From: Shewanella dokdonensis
GTDB lineage: Bacteria; Pseudomonadota; Gammaproteobacteria; Enterobacterales; Shewanellaceae
Reading direction: 5' to 3'
NCBI RefSeq assembly: GCF_018394335.1
Contig: NZ_CP074572.1
Coordinates: 2,852,001 to 2,916,000, forward strand
DNA length: 64,000 nucleotides
Shown: one piece after another, positions 27,971 to 36,294 of the stretch
Layout: every line of letters starts with the position of its first letter
Position numbering within the stretch: the stretch's first letter is position 1
The notes under the pieces: model-generated
The model's input: only the letters and a program-made list of their open reading frames with translations
What the model was told of the DNA's origin: nothing
Databases searched by the model: none
Translations under genes and position numbers: made by a program

Positions 27971-29425
27971 ATGAAGTTGAAGCATATGTACCGAGGACCT
28001 GCAGTCGTTCTGGCGTGCTTGCTGGCCATGGTTTCTCCCGCCGTATTGGCAGGTACTGAAGCTGAGGCACAGTTGTCACTGACCCACTCCGGCGTAGGCT
28101 ATTTCGCAGTCGCGATGTTCGTCCTGGCCTACCTGATGGTCATGATGGAGGAAAAACTACACATCCGAAAATCCAAGCCAGTGATTGTGGCGGCGGGATT
28201 AATCTGGGGTGTTATCGGCTTTATCTATACTCAGCACGGCATGCCGCATATTGCGGAAACCGTGTTCAAAGATGATTTACAAGAGTATGCCGAGCTGTTC
28301 CTGTTCCTGCTGGCGGCTATGACCTATATCAACGCAATGGAAGAGCGGCGATTGTTTGATGCTTTGCGTGCCTGGATGGTGGGCAAAGGCTTTACACTGC
28401 GGCAGGTATTTTGGATTACCGGATTCCTGGCATTCTTTATTTCACCTATCGCTGACAACCTGACCACCGCACTGCTGATGTGTGCTGTTGTCATGAAAAT
28501 GGCCGGCGACGATAAACGCTTTATTACGGTGGCCTGTATCAACATAGTGGTTGCCGCCAATGCTGGCGGTGCCTTTAGCCCCTTTGGCGATATCACTACC
28601 TTGATGGTATGGCAAAAAGGTGTTGTTGAGTTTTCGCAGTTCTTTGATCTGTTTATCCCCTCACTGGTGAACTTTGTTGTCCCTGCCGCCATTATGAGTT
28701 TCTTTATCTCTAACCATGGTAGTTCTGCGATGGTTGAGAAAGTCCATATGAAACCCGGTGCTCGACGTATTGTGGCGCTGTTCCTGTTCACCATCTGTTT
28801 AGCTGTGTGTGCCCACTCCTTCATGGGAATGCCGCCAGTATTGGGGATGATGACTGGTTTGGGGCTGTTACAATGCTTTGGTTTCTATCTGCGTCGTAAC
28901 TTTAATAAAGCGGTGGCGCGTATCCGCCAAGAAGCAGAAAGTGCACACGATGAAAAACGTCTGGCAAATGTGGGTGAACTGGTGCCATTCGATGTGTTCT
29001 CCCGTATCGCGCGCGCTGAGTGGGACACACTATTGTTCTTCTATGGCGTGATCATGTGTGTCGGTGGCCTAGGCTTTATTGGCTATCTGGCGAGTGTTTC
29101 AGAGGCTCTGTATGGTCACTGGAATCCAACCTATGCCAACGTTGCCATCGGTGTACTGTCATCTGTGGTCGATAACATTCCGGTGATGTTCGCGGTCTTG
29201 ACCATGAACCCCGATATGTCTACTGGCCAGTGGTTGTTGGTGACCATGACCGCAGGTGTCGGTGGTAGCTTGTTGTCTATCGGTAGTGCTGCTGGGGTAG
29301 CGCTGATGGGACAAGCCCGTGGTATTTATACCTTTGGTTCACACCTGCGTTGGACACCAGTGATTGCACTTGGCTACATCGCGAGTATTGTAGTGCACCG
29401 TCTGCTTAACAGTGGGCTGTTTTAG
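27971..29425 (+). CDS. nhaD: NhaD-type Na+/H+ antiporter
   Basis: Inner membrane sodium/proton antiporter of the NhaD (IT superfamily) type, 484 residues, about twelve helices, preceded by a cleavable-looking N-terminal segment (VVLACLLAMVSPAVLAG). Family hallmarks are FFISPIADNLTTALLMCAVV (about 156-175, with the essential Asp) and NAGGAFSPFGDITTLMVW (about 197-214), plus SVVDNIPVMFAVLTM near the C-terminus. It gives Na+/Li+ tolerance at alkaline pH in marine bacteria. Start ATG at 27971 follows GAGA. About 170 bases upstream are non-coding and include a small stem AGTCA/TGACT (about 27882); they may hold regulation. Confidence 0.92.
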   Translation: MKLKHMYRGPAVVLACLLAMVSPAVLAGTEAEAQLSLTHSGVGYFAVAMFVLAYLMVMMEEKLHIRKSKPVIVAAGLIWGVIGFIYTQHGMPHIAETVFKDDLQEYAELFLFLLAAMTYINAMEERRLFDALRAWMVGKGFTLRQVFWITGFLAFFISPIADNLTTALLMCAVVMKMAGDDKRFITVACINIVVAANAGGAFSPFGDITTLMVWQKGVVEFSQFFDLFIPSLVNFVVPAAIMSFFISNHGSSAMVEKVHMKPGARRIVALFLFTICLAVCAHSFMGMPPVLGMMTGLGLLQCFGFYLRRNFNKAVARIRQEAESAHDEKRLANVGELVPFDVFSRIARAEWDTLLFFYGVIMCVGGLGFIGYLASVSEALYGHWNPTYANVAIGVLSSVVDNIPVMFAVLTMNPDMSTGQWLLVTMTAGVGGSLLSIGSAAGVALMGQARGIYTFGSHLRWTPVIALGYIASIVVHRLLNSGLF

Positions 29426-29505
29426 TTAACTGCTTGTTTCAAAAACTTGTCGGCAGTTTTAGCCTCAGTCCGACAGCTTGAGAAGTGGATCACGCTTCTC
29501 GAATA

Positions 29506-29552
29506 AAGCGACGGCACCGTGCTGGATCACTCAGTTTCGGTGCCGTTGCTTT
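29506..29552 (+). terminator. Terminator of nhaD
   Basis: Long stem AAGCGACGGCACCG / CGGTGCCGTTGCTT with an 18-base loop, followed by TTTTTT. A second small hairpin, GAGAAG/CTTCTC, lies just upstream (29479-29499). Confidence 0.75.
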
Positions 29553-29587
29553 TTTATAATCGTGGCATTAACAATCACGGGTGGGTT

Positions 29588-30200
29588 ATGCAACTCGGTA
29601 ACTATTGGTATGCCGCACAACAGGGCGAACTGCGTTCTCTGGCTGGCAATGAATGTCAGCGGTTACGGCTGGCTGAACGGCGCTTATTGAACGCCCTGCT
29701 GCAACATCGGGAACAAGTGGTATCTCGCTATCAGCTGATGCAGAGTCTGGGGTCCACCAATGAGCAGTTGTTGGTGCGCGGCATCGTTCGACTACAGCAA
29801 AAGCTGGGGGATCCGCAGGGGCATCTGTTGGAACGCGTTGCTACAGAAGGCTATATCCTGCATCAACAGCTGCAGCCGCGGCTTAACAGCGGAGGTTTCG
29901 GTGGCTTGCGGATTTCGTGGCAACACTATGGCGCTATTATTGCGATGGCGCTGTTGGTGATGACTATGCTCTGGCAACTGCCAAGAGAAACGCCTGATTG
30001 GTGGTCGCATCATCCATCAGATACGCCTGCGTTAGCCCAGTCAGTTAAGCATAGTGCGCATCCGGCTTGTTGTTGCCAATGCCGCAATACTCTCCTGCGT
30101 CATAGCTGCACCTGTCATGAGACGCACAACGTCTGTTAAATCCAGTGCTCCCCAAGCTAAATTACCAACCTTTGGTATGGATCACTATTTCGCAAATTGA
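29588..30200 (+). CDS. ToxR-like membrane-bound transcription factor, probable frameshift
   Basis: N-terminal OmpR/ToxR-type winged helix (about residues 10-100; LLVRGIVRLQQKLGDP and LLERVATEGYILH are the recognition-helix and wing region), then one membrane helix (YGAIIAMALLVMTMLW, about 118-134) and a short periplasmic tail. As read, the frame ends at 30139 in a Cys/His-rich tail unlike a protein end. Removing one C from the CCC at 30036-30038 gives instead LASQLSIVRIRLVVANAAIL and a stop at 30200, total 203 residues, which is much more protein-like. Start ATG at 29588. The two following membrane-protein genes are probable partners, as ToxS is for ToxR. Confidence 0.7.
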
Positions 30201-30341
30201 TCTGTAAATCACATGATTTCCGGTTACCAGGATCACAGTACCGCTAGTTTTCACTGCCTATACTGAGCGCCAATGGCAAAAACCTATCACACGGGTGGCT
30301 GCCGCAACCTTATGTTGATAACGGAAACGATCCCGAAATTT

Positions 30342-30815
30342 ATGCTTAACTCATTATCTCAGCCCCAACCGCCAAAGTATGTGTTGGGTGAGCAAATCAA
30401 TCCCGCACCTCGTATGGTGGTGGTGATCATGTTGTTGCTGCTGATGCTCGGAATTAGCGTCTATTTCATTAAGAAATTTCCGGTCAGTGACGCGATATTG
30501 CCGTTGGCACAACAAACCGTTACTTTGCCATCTGGACAATCAGTGCAGTTGTTGCTGTTTGCCAATAGCAGAGTGAATAATCACTTGCTGCAAGCCACCG
30601 CCAATACTGTCTCTGCCGCCTTACTCCAGTGCCATCAATCACCTTGGCAGCAGGTCTATCTGTCGATTTCCCATGAGAAGCAGATACTGAATATCAGCCT
30701 CAAGGGTGAGCGTAATGGTCACTTAGTCTTACGTAATATCAAGGCGGGTGATAGCGGTCGGCAAGTGGGGTTTATCAATCAACAATGGCTCCAGGGGGTT
30801 CATCTCTGTGACTAA
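30342..30815 (+). CDS. Hypothetical single-pass membrane protein
   Basis: About 157 residues with a cytoplasmic N-terminus rich in Pro/Gln, one membrane helix (MVVVIMLLLLMLGISVYFI) and a periplasmic domain of about 115 residues (SISHEKQILNISLKGERNG). No family recognised. The start is uncertain: in-frame ATGs occur at 30273, 30312 and 30342, none with a strong ribosome site. The stop overlaps the GTG of the next gene (GTGACTAA), so the two are translationally coupled. It follows the ToxR-like gene and may be its signalling partner; this is inference from position and topology. Confidence 0.65.
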   Translation: MLNSLSQPQPPKYVLGEQINPAPRMVVVIMLLLLMLGISVYFIKKFPVSDAILPLAQQTVTLPSGQSVQLLLFANSRVNNHLLQATANTVSAALLQCHQSPWQQVYLSISHEKQILNISLKGERNGHLVLRNIKAGDSGRQVGFINQQWLQGVHLCD

Positions 30816-31308
30816 AGCCTGGCCCTGGCTACTGCTGGCGTTATTGGCATTAGTGGCGGTAGCCAATACTTATTATGGCGGTCAGCGTCAGCCGCGTCAG
30901 TTGCTGCTTAATTGCAGTTCTGAGCTGTATGATCATGATGACCAGCAGCAGACCCAGTATTTTCTGTTGTTCGACTTACAGGCATCGGGTCGTGATGCGC
31001 TGGTCAATTATCGCTACTTTCACACCGATGGTTCTGCCGCGGGCAGTGTGATGATGCACGGCCAGCTCACCCGTGGTGCGGCGGGTATCAACTATCAGAT
31101 TGCGGTGAGTGATAAACAGGAGCAGCAGGCTAATGGCCCAGCACCTGAGCACATGCAGTACCTGTCCTATATCAGTGGTCTTAACCTCAAAAACCGTGCA
31201 GTACATCCTATGACGCTGGAAGTGCTGGATGCTGACGACAAACAACATTACGCCGTGGTGCGGGTACAGCCGGGTAATGGTGTTTATGCTTGTCGCCTAC
31301 AGCAATAA
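30808..31308 (+). CDS. Hypothetical membrane-anchored periplasmic protein
   Basis: About 166 residues from the GTG at 30808, which overlaps the previous stop. One N-terminal membrane helix (AWPWLLLALLALVAVANTYY) is followed by a periplasmic domain with a beta-rich pattern (YFLLFDLQASGRDALVNYRY; VMMHGQLTRGAAGINYQIAV). Two Cys residues (NCSSEL and YACRLQ) could form a disulfide. No family recognised. It is the last gene of a three-gene group headed by the ToxR-like regulator and probably acts in the same envelope-sensing unit. Confidence 0.65.
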   Translation: MTKAWPWLLLALLALVAVANTYYGGQRQPRQLLLNCSSELYDHDDQQQTQYFLLFDLQASGRDALVNYRYFHTDGSAAGSVMMHGQLTRGAAGINYQIAVSDKQEQQANGPAPEHMQYLSYISGLNLKNRAVHPMTLEVLDADDKQHYAVVRVQPGNGVYACRLQQ

Positions 31309-31402
31309 CCCTTTAACTGCATCCCTAAACCCGCTATTCTCTCCTCTCATTATTGAACTATTATGATGATTCATAAGAATTTTGTGGGAGAAGTCAGGCA
31401 GC

Positions 31403-32907
31403 GTGTCAAAACTACGGATCAAGCAGGAAGAACAGCTTTCCATTAAATTCAGCCATCTGTTAGGTGTGGGTGAACGGCGTAAGCTGGATCTGTACTTTTC
31501 GTTGCCCAAAGAGATGGGGATTGGCCCGCAGAGCCTAGACGAAGAAGAATATTACTTCAGTGCCGTGTTGGGGCGCCGTTCTTATTATTCCCAAGGGCTA
31601 CACCTGCCACTGGTGCAATCGCGTTTCATCAGTCAGAAAAAGCGCACGCTGGAAGAGTATCGTCTGTACATGAACCTGTTCGCTTATCAGTTTGTGGTGG
31701 CGATGGAAAATGATGCCAAGGAGCTGTCGCGCCAGACGGATACACCACAGTTTTATCAGGATCTCAATGAGCTGACGGTACACTGTGCCACATTATTGCG
31801 CCGTTTCCGCCGTAATGCGCCTGCCGATACCAAATGGAAACATTACTTTGAGAATGCCGATAACTACCTTTCCTGGTTTTGCGAGCAGCAACTGCTGAAA
31901 TTGTTGAAAGATGCGCCGCAGCCGGAGCAATACCAACATGTGCATGGCAAGGTGTTGTCGCTGTGTCACATGGAGCAGCATCACCGTGAAAATCACAAAT
32001 ATAACTCGTCACAGACGATGACCGAGCCTAACCGCATCGCCAATAAGATGTTGTTGCTGCGGCGCTTAATCCAGCAAGGGGTTGTGCTTAAAGAGGAACT
32101 CAAACCCTTAGGCGTTGGCCTGAAAAAACTGACTACGGGTTTGGCTACGGCCTTGGTGATGCTGGTGGTGTCATCCCTTATCATCAAAGCGCAGGGGTTT
32201 TTAACGGTGTCACCATGGTGATGGTGTTGGTGTTAGCGCTGATCTACGGCGCTCGTGAAATCTTTAAAGATGATGTGCGTAATGCCATGTGGCGTTATGT
32301 GCAGCGCGGGCGCCCACGGTGGAGCCGCATCCTGCGCGACACTACCACGCAGAATCTTATCGCCAAACAGTTGGTTTGGCTCGAATTCATGCGCCAGAAG
32401 GACTTACCCGAGGCGGTGCAGGAGATCCTGCGGCGGCGCCATAGTCAGAACAAAGTTGAGGCGGAGATCCTGCATTATGGGATCAGTACCAAGGTGGAAG
32501 ATACTGATTTTCTGTCGGGATATAACACCATTCAGGAACAGGTGATCTTCAGCCTAGTGCCGTTTGCCCGCTATCTGGAACGGGGTAAGGACAAAATCTA
32601 CTCGGAAGACAACGGCACTATCAGTTCAGAAGCGGTGGAACGGCGTTATCAGATCAATTTGGTGGTGGTCTGCCGGAAAGAGAAACAACCGCCACAATAT
32701 GCCCGTTTCAAAATCACCATGAACTGGTCGCAAATCGTGGATTTAAGTCTCAGTGATATTCCCGACACACTGCCTATGATTGATGAGCTGGTGGACGAAG
32801 CCACTTTACCGGCGGCAACCACCCGGCTGGATAATAGTACGGCGCCGCGCATCAGCGATTACCCGGCAAATGGTGATAGCGCCGCTAAAGATAGCCATCA
32901 AGCCTGA
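31403..32907 (+). CDS. Unknown protein with central membrane hairpin, one frameshift
   Basis: Two frames join into one 501-residue protein if a sixth T is added to the TTTTT run at 32198-32202; the joined sequence IIKAQGFFNGVTMVMVLVLA then spans two adjacent membrane helices (about 245-290). The N-terminal half (KLRIKQEEQLSIKFSHLL) and the C-terminal half (DVRNAMWRYVQRGRPRWSR) are soluble, helical and charged, presumably both cytoplasmic. I do not recognise the family. The start GTG at 31403 is weakly supported. It follows the ToxR-like group by 94 bases and is convergent with the PAS sensor gene, so its partner is unclear. Confidence 0.65.
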
Positions 32908-35114
32908 CGGGTAAATGCCTGACAGATATTGCGCTCGCCGCTCTGTTTGGCGCGTTTGAGGGCAATTTCAGCGTTATTGAGGAACTGTTGCAACGTCTGC
33001 CCCGTCACATAGGCGGCAATGCCGATACAGATGCCATCGGCCAAACCGTGCTGCGCAAGATTTTCCAAGGTCGCGGCGGCAAAGTGATGGCATGCGGTCG
33101 CATCGGTATCTGGTACCAGCACCACAATTTTGCCTAACTGCCAGTTCACCATCTGATAGCCCCGTGGCAAATCGTTGAGTACCTGAATTTCCACCTGCTG
33201 CTGGCGGCTTTCCAGCGACTCAATCTCACTCATATGGCTCAGCAGCGCTTCAGGACTGATATCCAATAACATCAGACAACTGTGTTGCTGCTCTGGCACT
33301 GACATGGCATTGAAGAAGTTTTCCAGATCTTCCAGTTCAGGCATCACCTTGGTGCGATGCGGAATGCGCGGGCCCGGTAATTCCCGCACATTGGTGGCAC
33401 GTTCAAGCGTACATATCAGATAACTCAGCTCGCCTTCTCGGTCCTGATAGCTCTTCAATGTGGCCTGTATGCAGCCGGGACGGTGTTCTTGGCAGAGGAT
33501 CTGTCCCTGCCACAGTCCATGGGTTGATACTAGCTGCATGATGCGTGGCCATTGATTATCTAGGTCGTTTTGTAGCAATTCACTGAGCGTGTGTTGCAAG
33601 CTCCCGTCGAGTTGCAGCAACTGATCGAAGGTATCGTTGACGCGTACCAATTTGCCAGTGGGGGTGAGCAGTGCGGTAGCAACGGCTGAATCGCTGAGCA
33701 ACTGATTGAGGAAGGCATCCTGACGTACTTGTTTGAGTTCACTGATATCTTCAAAGGAGATCAGCGCGTAGCCATCGCGGCCTTCGCCTACTACCCGAAT
33801 ATTGAAGCGCAGCACTATGTTGTCCAAGGCTTGTAATTGGACTTCACCATGCCAGACCTTGTTCTGTTGCAGTTGTTGTCGCACAGACTCATACCACTGC
33901 TGATCTTGCTCTAATAATTTTTGCAGACTGCGATTTTCAATCTCTTGCTGGCGCTGTTTGAGGATCTCGGTCGCCCGGTCGTTAGCACAGATAATTCGGC
34001 CACCTTCGTTGACCAGCAGACAGCCAAAATCGGCACGAAACAGTCCATCAGCCAGCAAAATACTGCCGAGGCGGGCTCGTTGCTCCAAGCGGAACAGATG
34101 CATAAAGATCATCGCCAGCGCCGCCAGCAATGTGACGACCACTGCGGTCACTAGCAGAATGTTGCGCCACTGCGCAAAACGGGCGCTGATATCTTCATTG
34201 CGAATATAAGACAGCAACATATATTCGCTGTCTTTTTGGCTGGCGGATGCCAAAGGGATTTTCAGATAGACAAAAGTGGCTTGTTCACCATGAAACTCAC
34301 CAAAATTATTGGTGGCTAAATCCCGCCATAACTGTGGGTAACTCTGGCGCAGACTACTGCCGAGTGTATCTGGGATCCCTGTCAACGGGTCGAGGTTAGA
34401 GGCGCCAGCATAGAGCTGCCCCTGTTCATCCAGCAATAAAAGCGGGGAGTCGTTGCTGGAAAATGCCGGCTTGATGGACTGTAGCATCTGGCTGACAGAG
34501 TTATAAGTCACCAGATAACCGCGAATGCTCTGATCGGCATTTTCCAGCCAAGCCATCTGCATCTGATAGGCTTCTAATCTGTCTTCAACTGGCGCAAATT
34601 CCACTGTTGAGGTGTAAATATCATTGCCACCCATACTGCGGATACTGTCCAGCAAGGTCTTTGATAACGGGGTGTTGCTAAAATTACCGCTGCTGGCAAG
34701 GCGCAATTTGCCGTTGGCGTCATACACGGCAATATCTATCAATTCTGGAATATTGTTTTTTAGGCTCTGCCAGCTCTGCTGCAACCGCTGTTCTTCCTGA
34801 TGGCCAGGATTATCGAGATAATGTTTGAGTGGCTCCGCGCGTGAAAACATCTGGGTACGAAACTGCTGAAAGGAGATTTTGTCAGCCAGCAGGGTGCCAA
34901 CCGTCTGTAGTTCACTGTAACGTTGTACCGCCCATTCTTCCTGCAAACGGCGTTCACCTAGCGTGATCAGCACATTGGTGATCAAAAAAACGGTGATGAT
35001 CAGCATGCTCAGCTGACTGGCAATAGCCAATAACCTTTGACGGGACCAGTGAACACCGCGAAGGTGGTACAACAATCGCGAGTCCGCTGAAGTGGGATTC
35101 TTTTTCAACATCAA
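32898..35114 (-). CDS. Membrane PAS sensor with degenerate GGDEF domain
   Basis: Inner membrane protein of 738 residues. Helix 1 (ASQLSMLIITVFLITNVLI, about 33-52), a periplasmic sensor of about 250 residues, helix 2 (ILLVTAVVVTLLAALAMIF), then two PAS domains (about 355-470 and 475-575) and a C-terminal domain that ends like a diguanylate cyclase (NAEIALKRAKQSGERNICQAF). The active-site GGDEF strand is replaced by WQLGKIVVLVPD, so it cannot make cyclic di-GMP; it may bind nucleotide or act as a signalling scaffold. The gene end overlaps the convergent gene by ten bases. Start is the first of two adjacent ATG codons. Confidence 0.8.
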   Translation of the reverse strand: MMLKKNPTSADSRLLYHLRGVHWSRQRLLAIASQLSMLIITVFLITNVLITLGERRLQEEWAVQRYSELQTVGTLLADKISFQQFRTQMFSRAEPLKHYLDNPGHQEEQRLQQSWQSLKNNIPELIDIAVYDANGKLRLASSGNFSNTPLSKTLLDSIRSMGGNDIYTSTVEFAPVEDRLEAYQMQMAWLENADQSIRGYLVTYNSVSQMLQSIKPAFSSNDSPLLLLDEQGQLYAGASNLDPLTGIPDTLGSSLRQSYPQLWRDLATNNFGEFHGEQATFVYLKIPLASASQKDSEYMLLSYIRNEDISARFAQWRNILLVTAVVVTLLAALAMIFMHLFRLEQRARLGSILLADGLFRADFGCLLVNEGGRIICANDRATEILKQRQQEIENRSLQKLLEQDQQWYESVRQQLQQNKVWHGEVQLQALDNIVLRFNIRVVGEGRDGYALISFEDISELKQVRQDAFLNQLLSDSAVATALLTPTGKLVRVNDTFDQLLQLDGSLQHTLSELLQNDLDNQWPRIMQLVSTHGLWQGQILCQEHRPGCIQATLKSYQDREGELSYLICTLERATNVRELPGPRIPHRTKVMPELEDLENFFNAMSVPEQQHSCLMLLDISPEALLSHMSEIESLESRQQQVEIQVLNDLPRGYQMVNWQLGKIVVLVPDTDATACHHFAAATLENLAQHGLADGICIGIAAYVTGQTLQQFLNNAEIALKRAKQSGERNICQAFTRQA

Positions 35115-35188
35115 ACTGCTTGAACGGCGACCAGAGATGGCAGTTATGTTAACACGAAAAAGGCGAACAGCCAGTGCTGCTTATACTC

Positions 35189-35800
35189 TCAACCGAGCGC
35201 GCCTAACTTGCGGTATTTAAAACGGCAGCCCGCAGCTTCTACCAATGCCTGACAAGCGTGAATATCTACCCCTTCCAGACCATCAATGGCAGATACTTGA
35301 ACGTCGGCAATATAGTGTGGCGCTTGCTGCATAAAAGCATTCACTGCTTGCCAACTGCCTTTAAGTTTTGGCTGGCAATGCAGTTGGTATAAGGCTTCGT
35401 TCTGGGCATTGAGCGATATGGATAAGGCATCTACCCACTCGCTCAGTTCCGGCAGAATATTGCGTCGATGAAACAGATTGCCCAAGCCATCGGTGTTGAC
35501 GCGCACTCTACCGCCGCGTTGTTTGATCTCCTTGGCGACCGCCAACAAGGTTGGCAAATTGAGTGTTGGTTCGCCATAGCCACAGAAAACATATTCAATG
35601 AACTGGCTAACATCACCTAATAGTGGCGTGATTTCGTTGGCCGATGGCTGATGGTCTAACGCCAGTTGGTACTGGTGGAGCTGCTTGCTGCCGTTATTTT
35701 TCGGGCAGAAAGTGCAGCGCAGGGTGCAGCGGCCAGTAATATTCAGATAACGGCTTTGGCGGATATCATAGACCAAGGTACTGTTTGCTTGAGTGTTCAT
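35189..35800 (-). CDS. Radical SAM protein, TatD-associated type
   Basis: Short radical SAM enzyme of about 203 residues. The [4Fe-4S] cluster motif CTLRCTFC (C-x3-C-x2-C) follows YLNITGRC near residue 25, and the SAM-binding FCGYGEPTLN (GGE-like) lies at about 78-87. Length and the pattern CPKNN fit the family usually found beside tatD-type nucleases, but no tatD is present here. The reaction is unknown. I start at ATG 35800; an upstream in-frame start adds four residues. No convincing ribosome site is visible. Confidence 0.8.
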   Translation of the reverse strand: MNTQANSTLVYDIRQSRYLNITGRCTLRCTFCPKNNGSKQLHQYQLALDHQPSANEITPLLGDVSQFIEYVFCGYGEPTLNLPTLLAVAKEIKQRGGRVRVNTDGLGNLFHRRNILPELSEWVDALSISLNAQNEALYQLHCQPKLKGSWQAVNAFMQQAPHYIADVQVSAIDGLEGVDIHACQALVEAAGCRFKYRKLGALG

Positions 35801-35875
35801 AGTTAACGGCAATAAAAATGGATGCCAGCAGTGTAGTGCCTCTCGCTGGATGTGAATGTCACCCGGATCAGAAAA

Positions 35876-36241
35876 TCAGGACTCAGCCACGGTTTCAGAC
35901 CAGACCGCAAACTCATTGCCGCTTGGTTCCAGAAAATGAAAGCGGCAGCCACCGGGAAAATTGAATAACGGTTTGATGATGCGGCCGCCATGTTCAGTAA
36001 TTTTCGCCTGTGTTGCCAGAATATCTTGGCTATAAAACACCAGTAGCATACTGCCATTACTGGTGGTGGCTGCCATTGGTGCCCGGTAAAAGCCGCCATC
36101 AATACCGGCACCGTCAAAAGCGCAGTAGTCCGGCCCATAATCCACAAAGCGCCAACCAAAGACTTCCGCAAAAAAGGCTTTGGTGGCTTCGGGGGCAACC
36201 GCTGGAAATTCCAGATAATTCAGTTTCTCATGAGCTGGCAT
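35876..36241 (-). CDS. VOC-superfamily (glyoxalase/bleomycin-resistance fold) protein
   Basis: Small cytoplasmic protein of 121 residues with the two beta-alpha-beta-beta-beta modules of the vicinal oxygen chelate fold. LNYLEFPAVAPEATKAFFAEVFGW at the N-terminus and FHFLEPSGNEFAVWSE at the C-terminus (with the metal-ligand Glu position) are typical. Substrate is unknown; members include lyases, dioxygenases and resistance proteins. Start ATG at 36241 follows AGGAGA. It is separated from the RND operon by a terminator, so it has its own transcript. Confidence 0.82.
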   Translation of the reverse strand: MPAHEKLNYLEFPAVAPEATKAFFAEVFGWRFVDYGPDYCAFDGAGIDGGFYRAPMAATTSNGSMLLVFYSQDILATQAKITEHGGRIIKPLFNFPGGCRFHFLEPSGNEFAVWSETVAES

Positions 36242-36262
36242 GGCGTTTCTCCTAGGCGGTGA

Positions 36263-36292
36263 TAAAAATGCCGGTCAAAGGACCGGCATTTA
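36263..36292 (-). terminator. Terminator of the RND efflux operon
   Basis: Stem AATGCCGGTC / GACCGGCATT with loop AAAG; on the minus strand it is followed by TTTTTATC, just past the pump gene stop at 36295. Confidence 0.8.
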
Positions 36293-36294
36293 CA

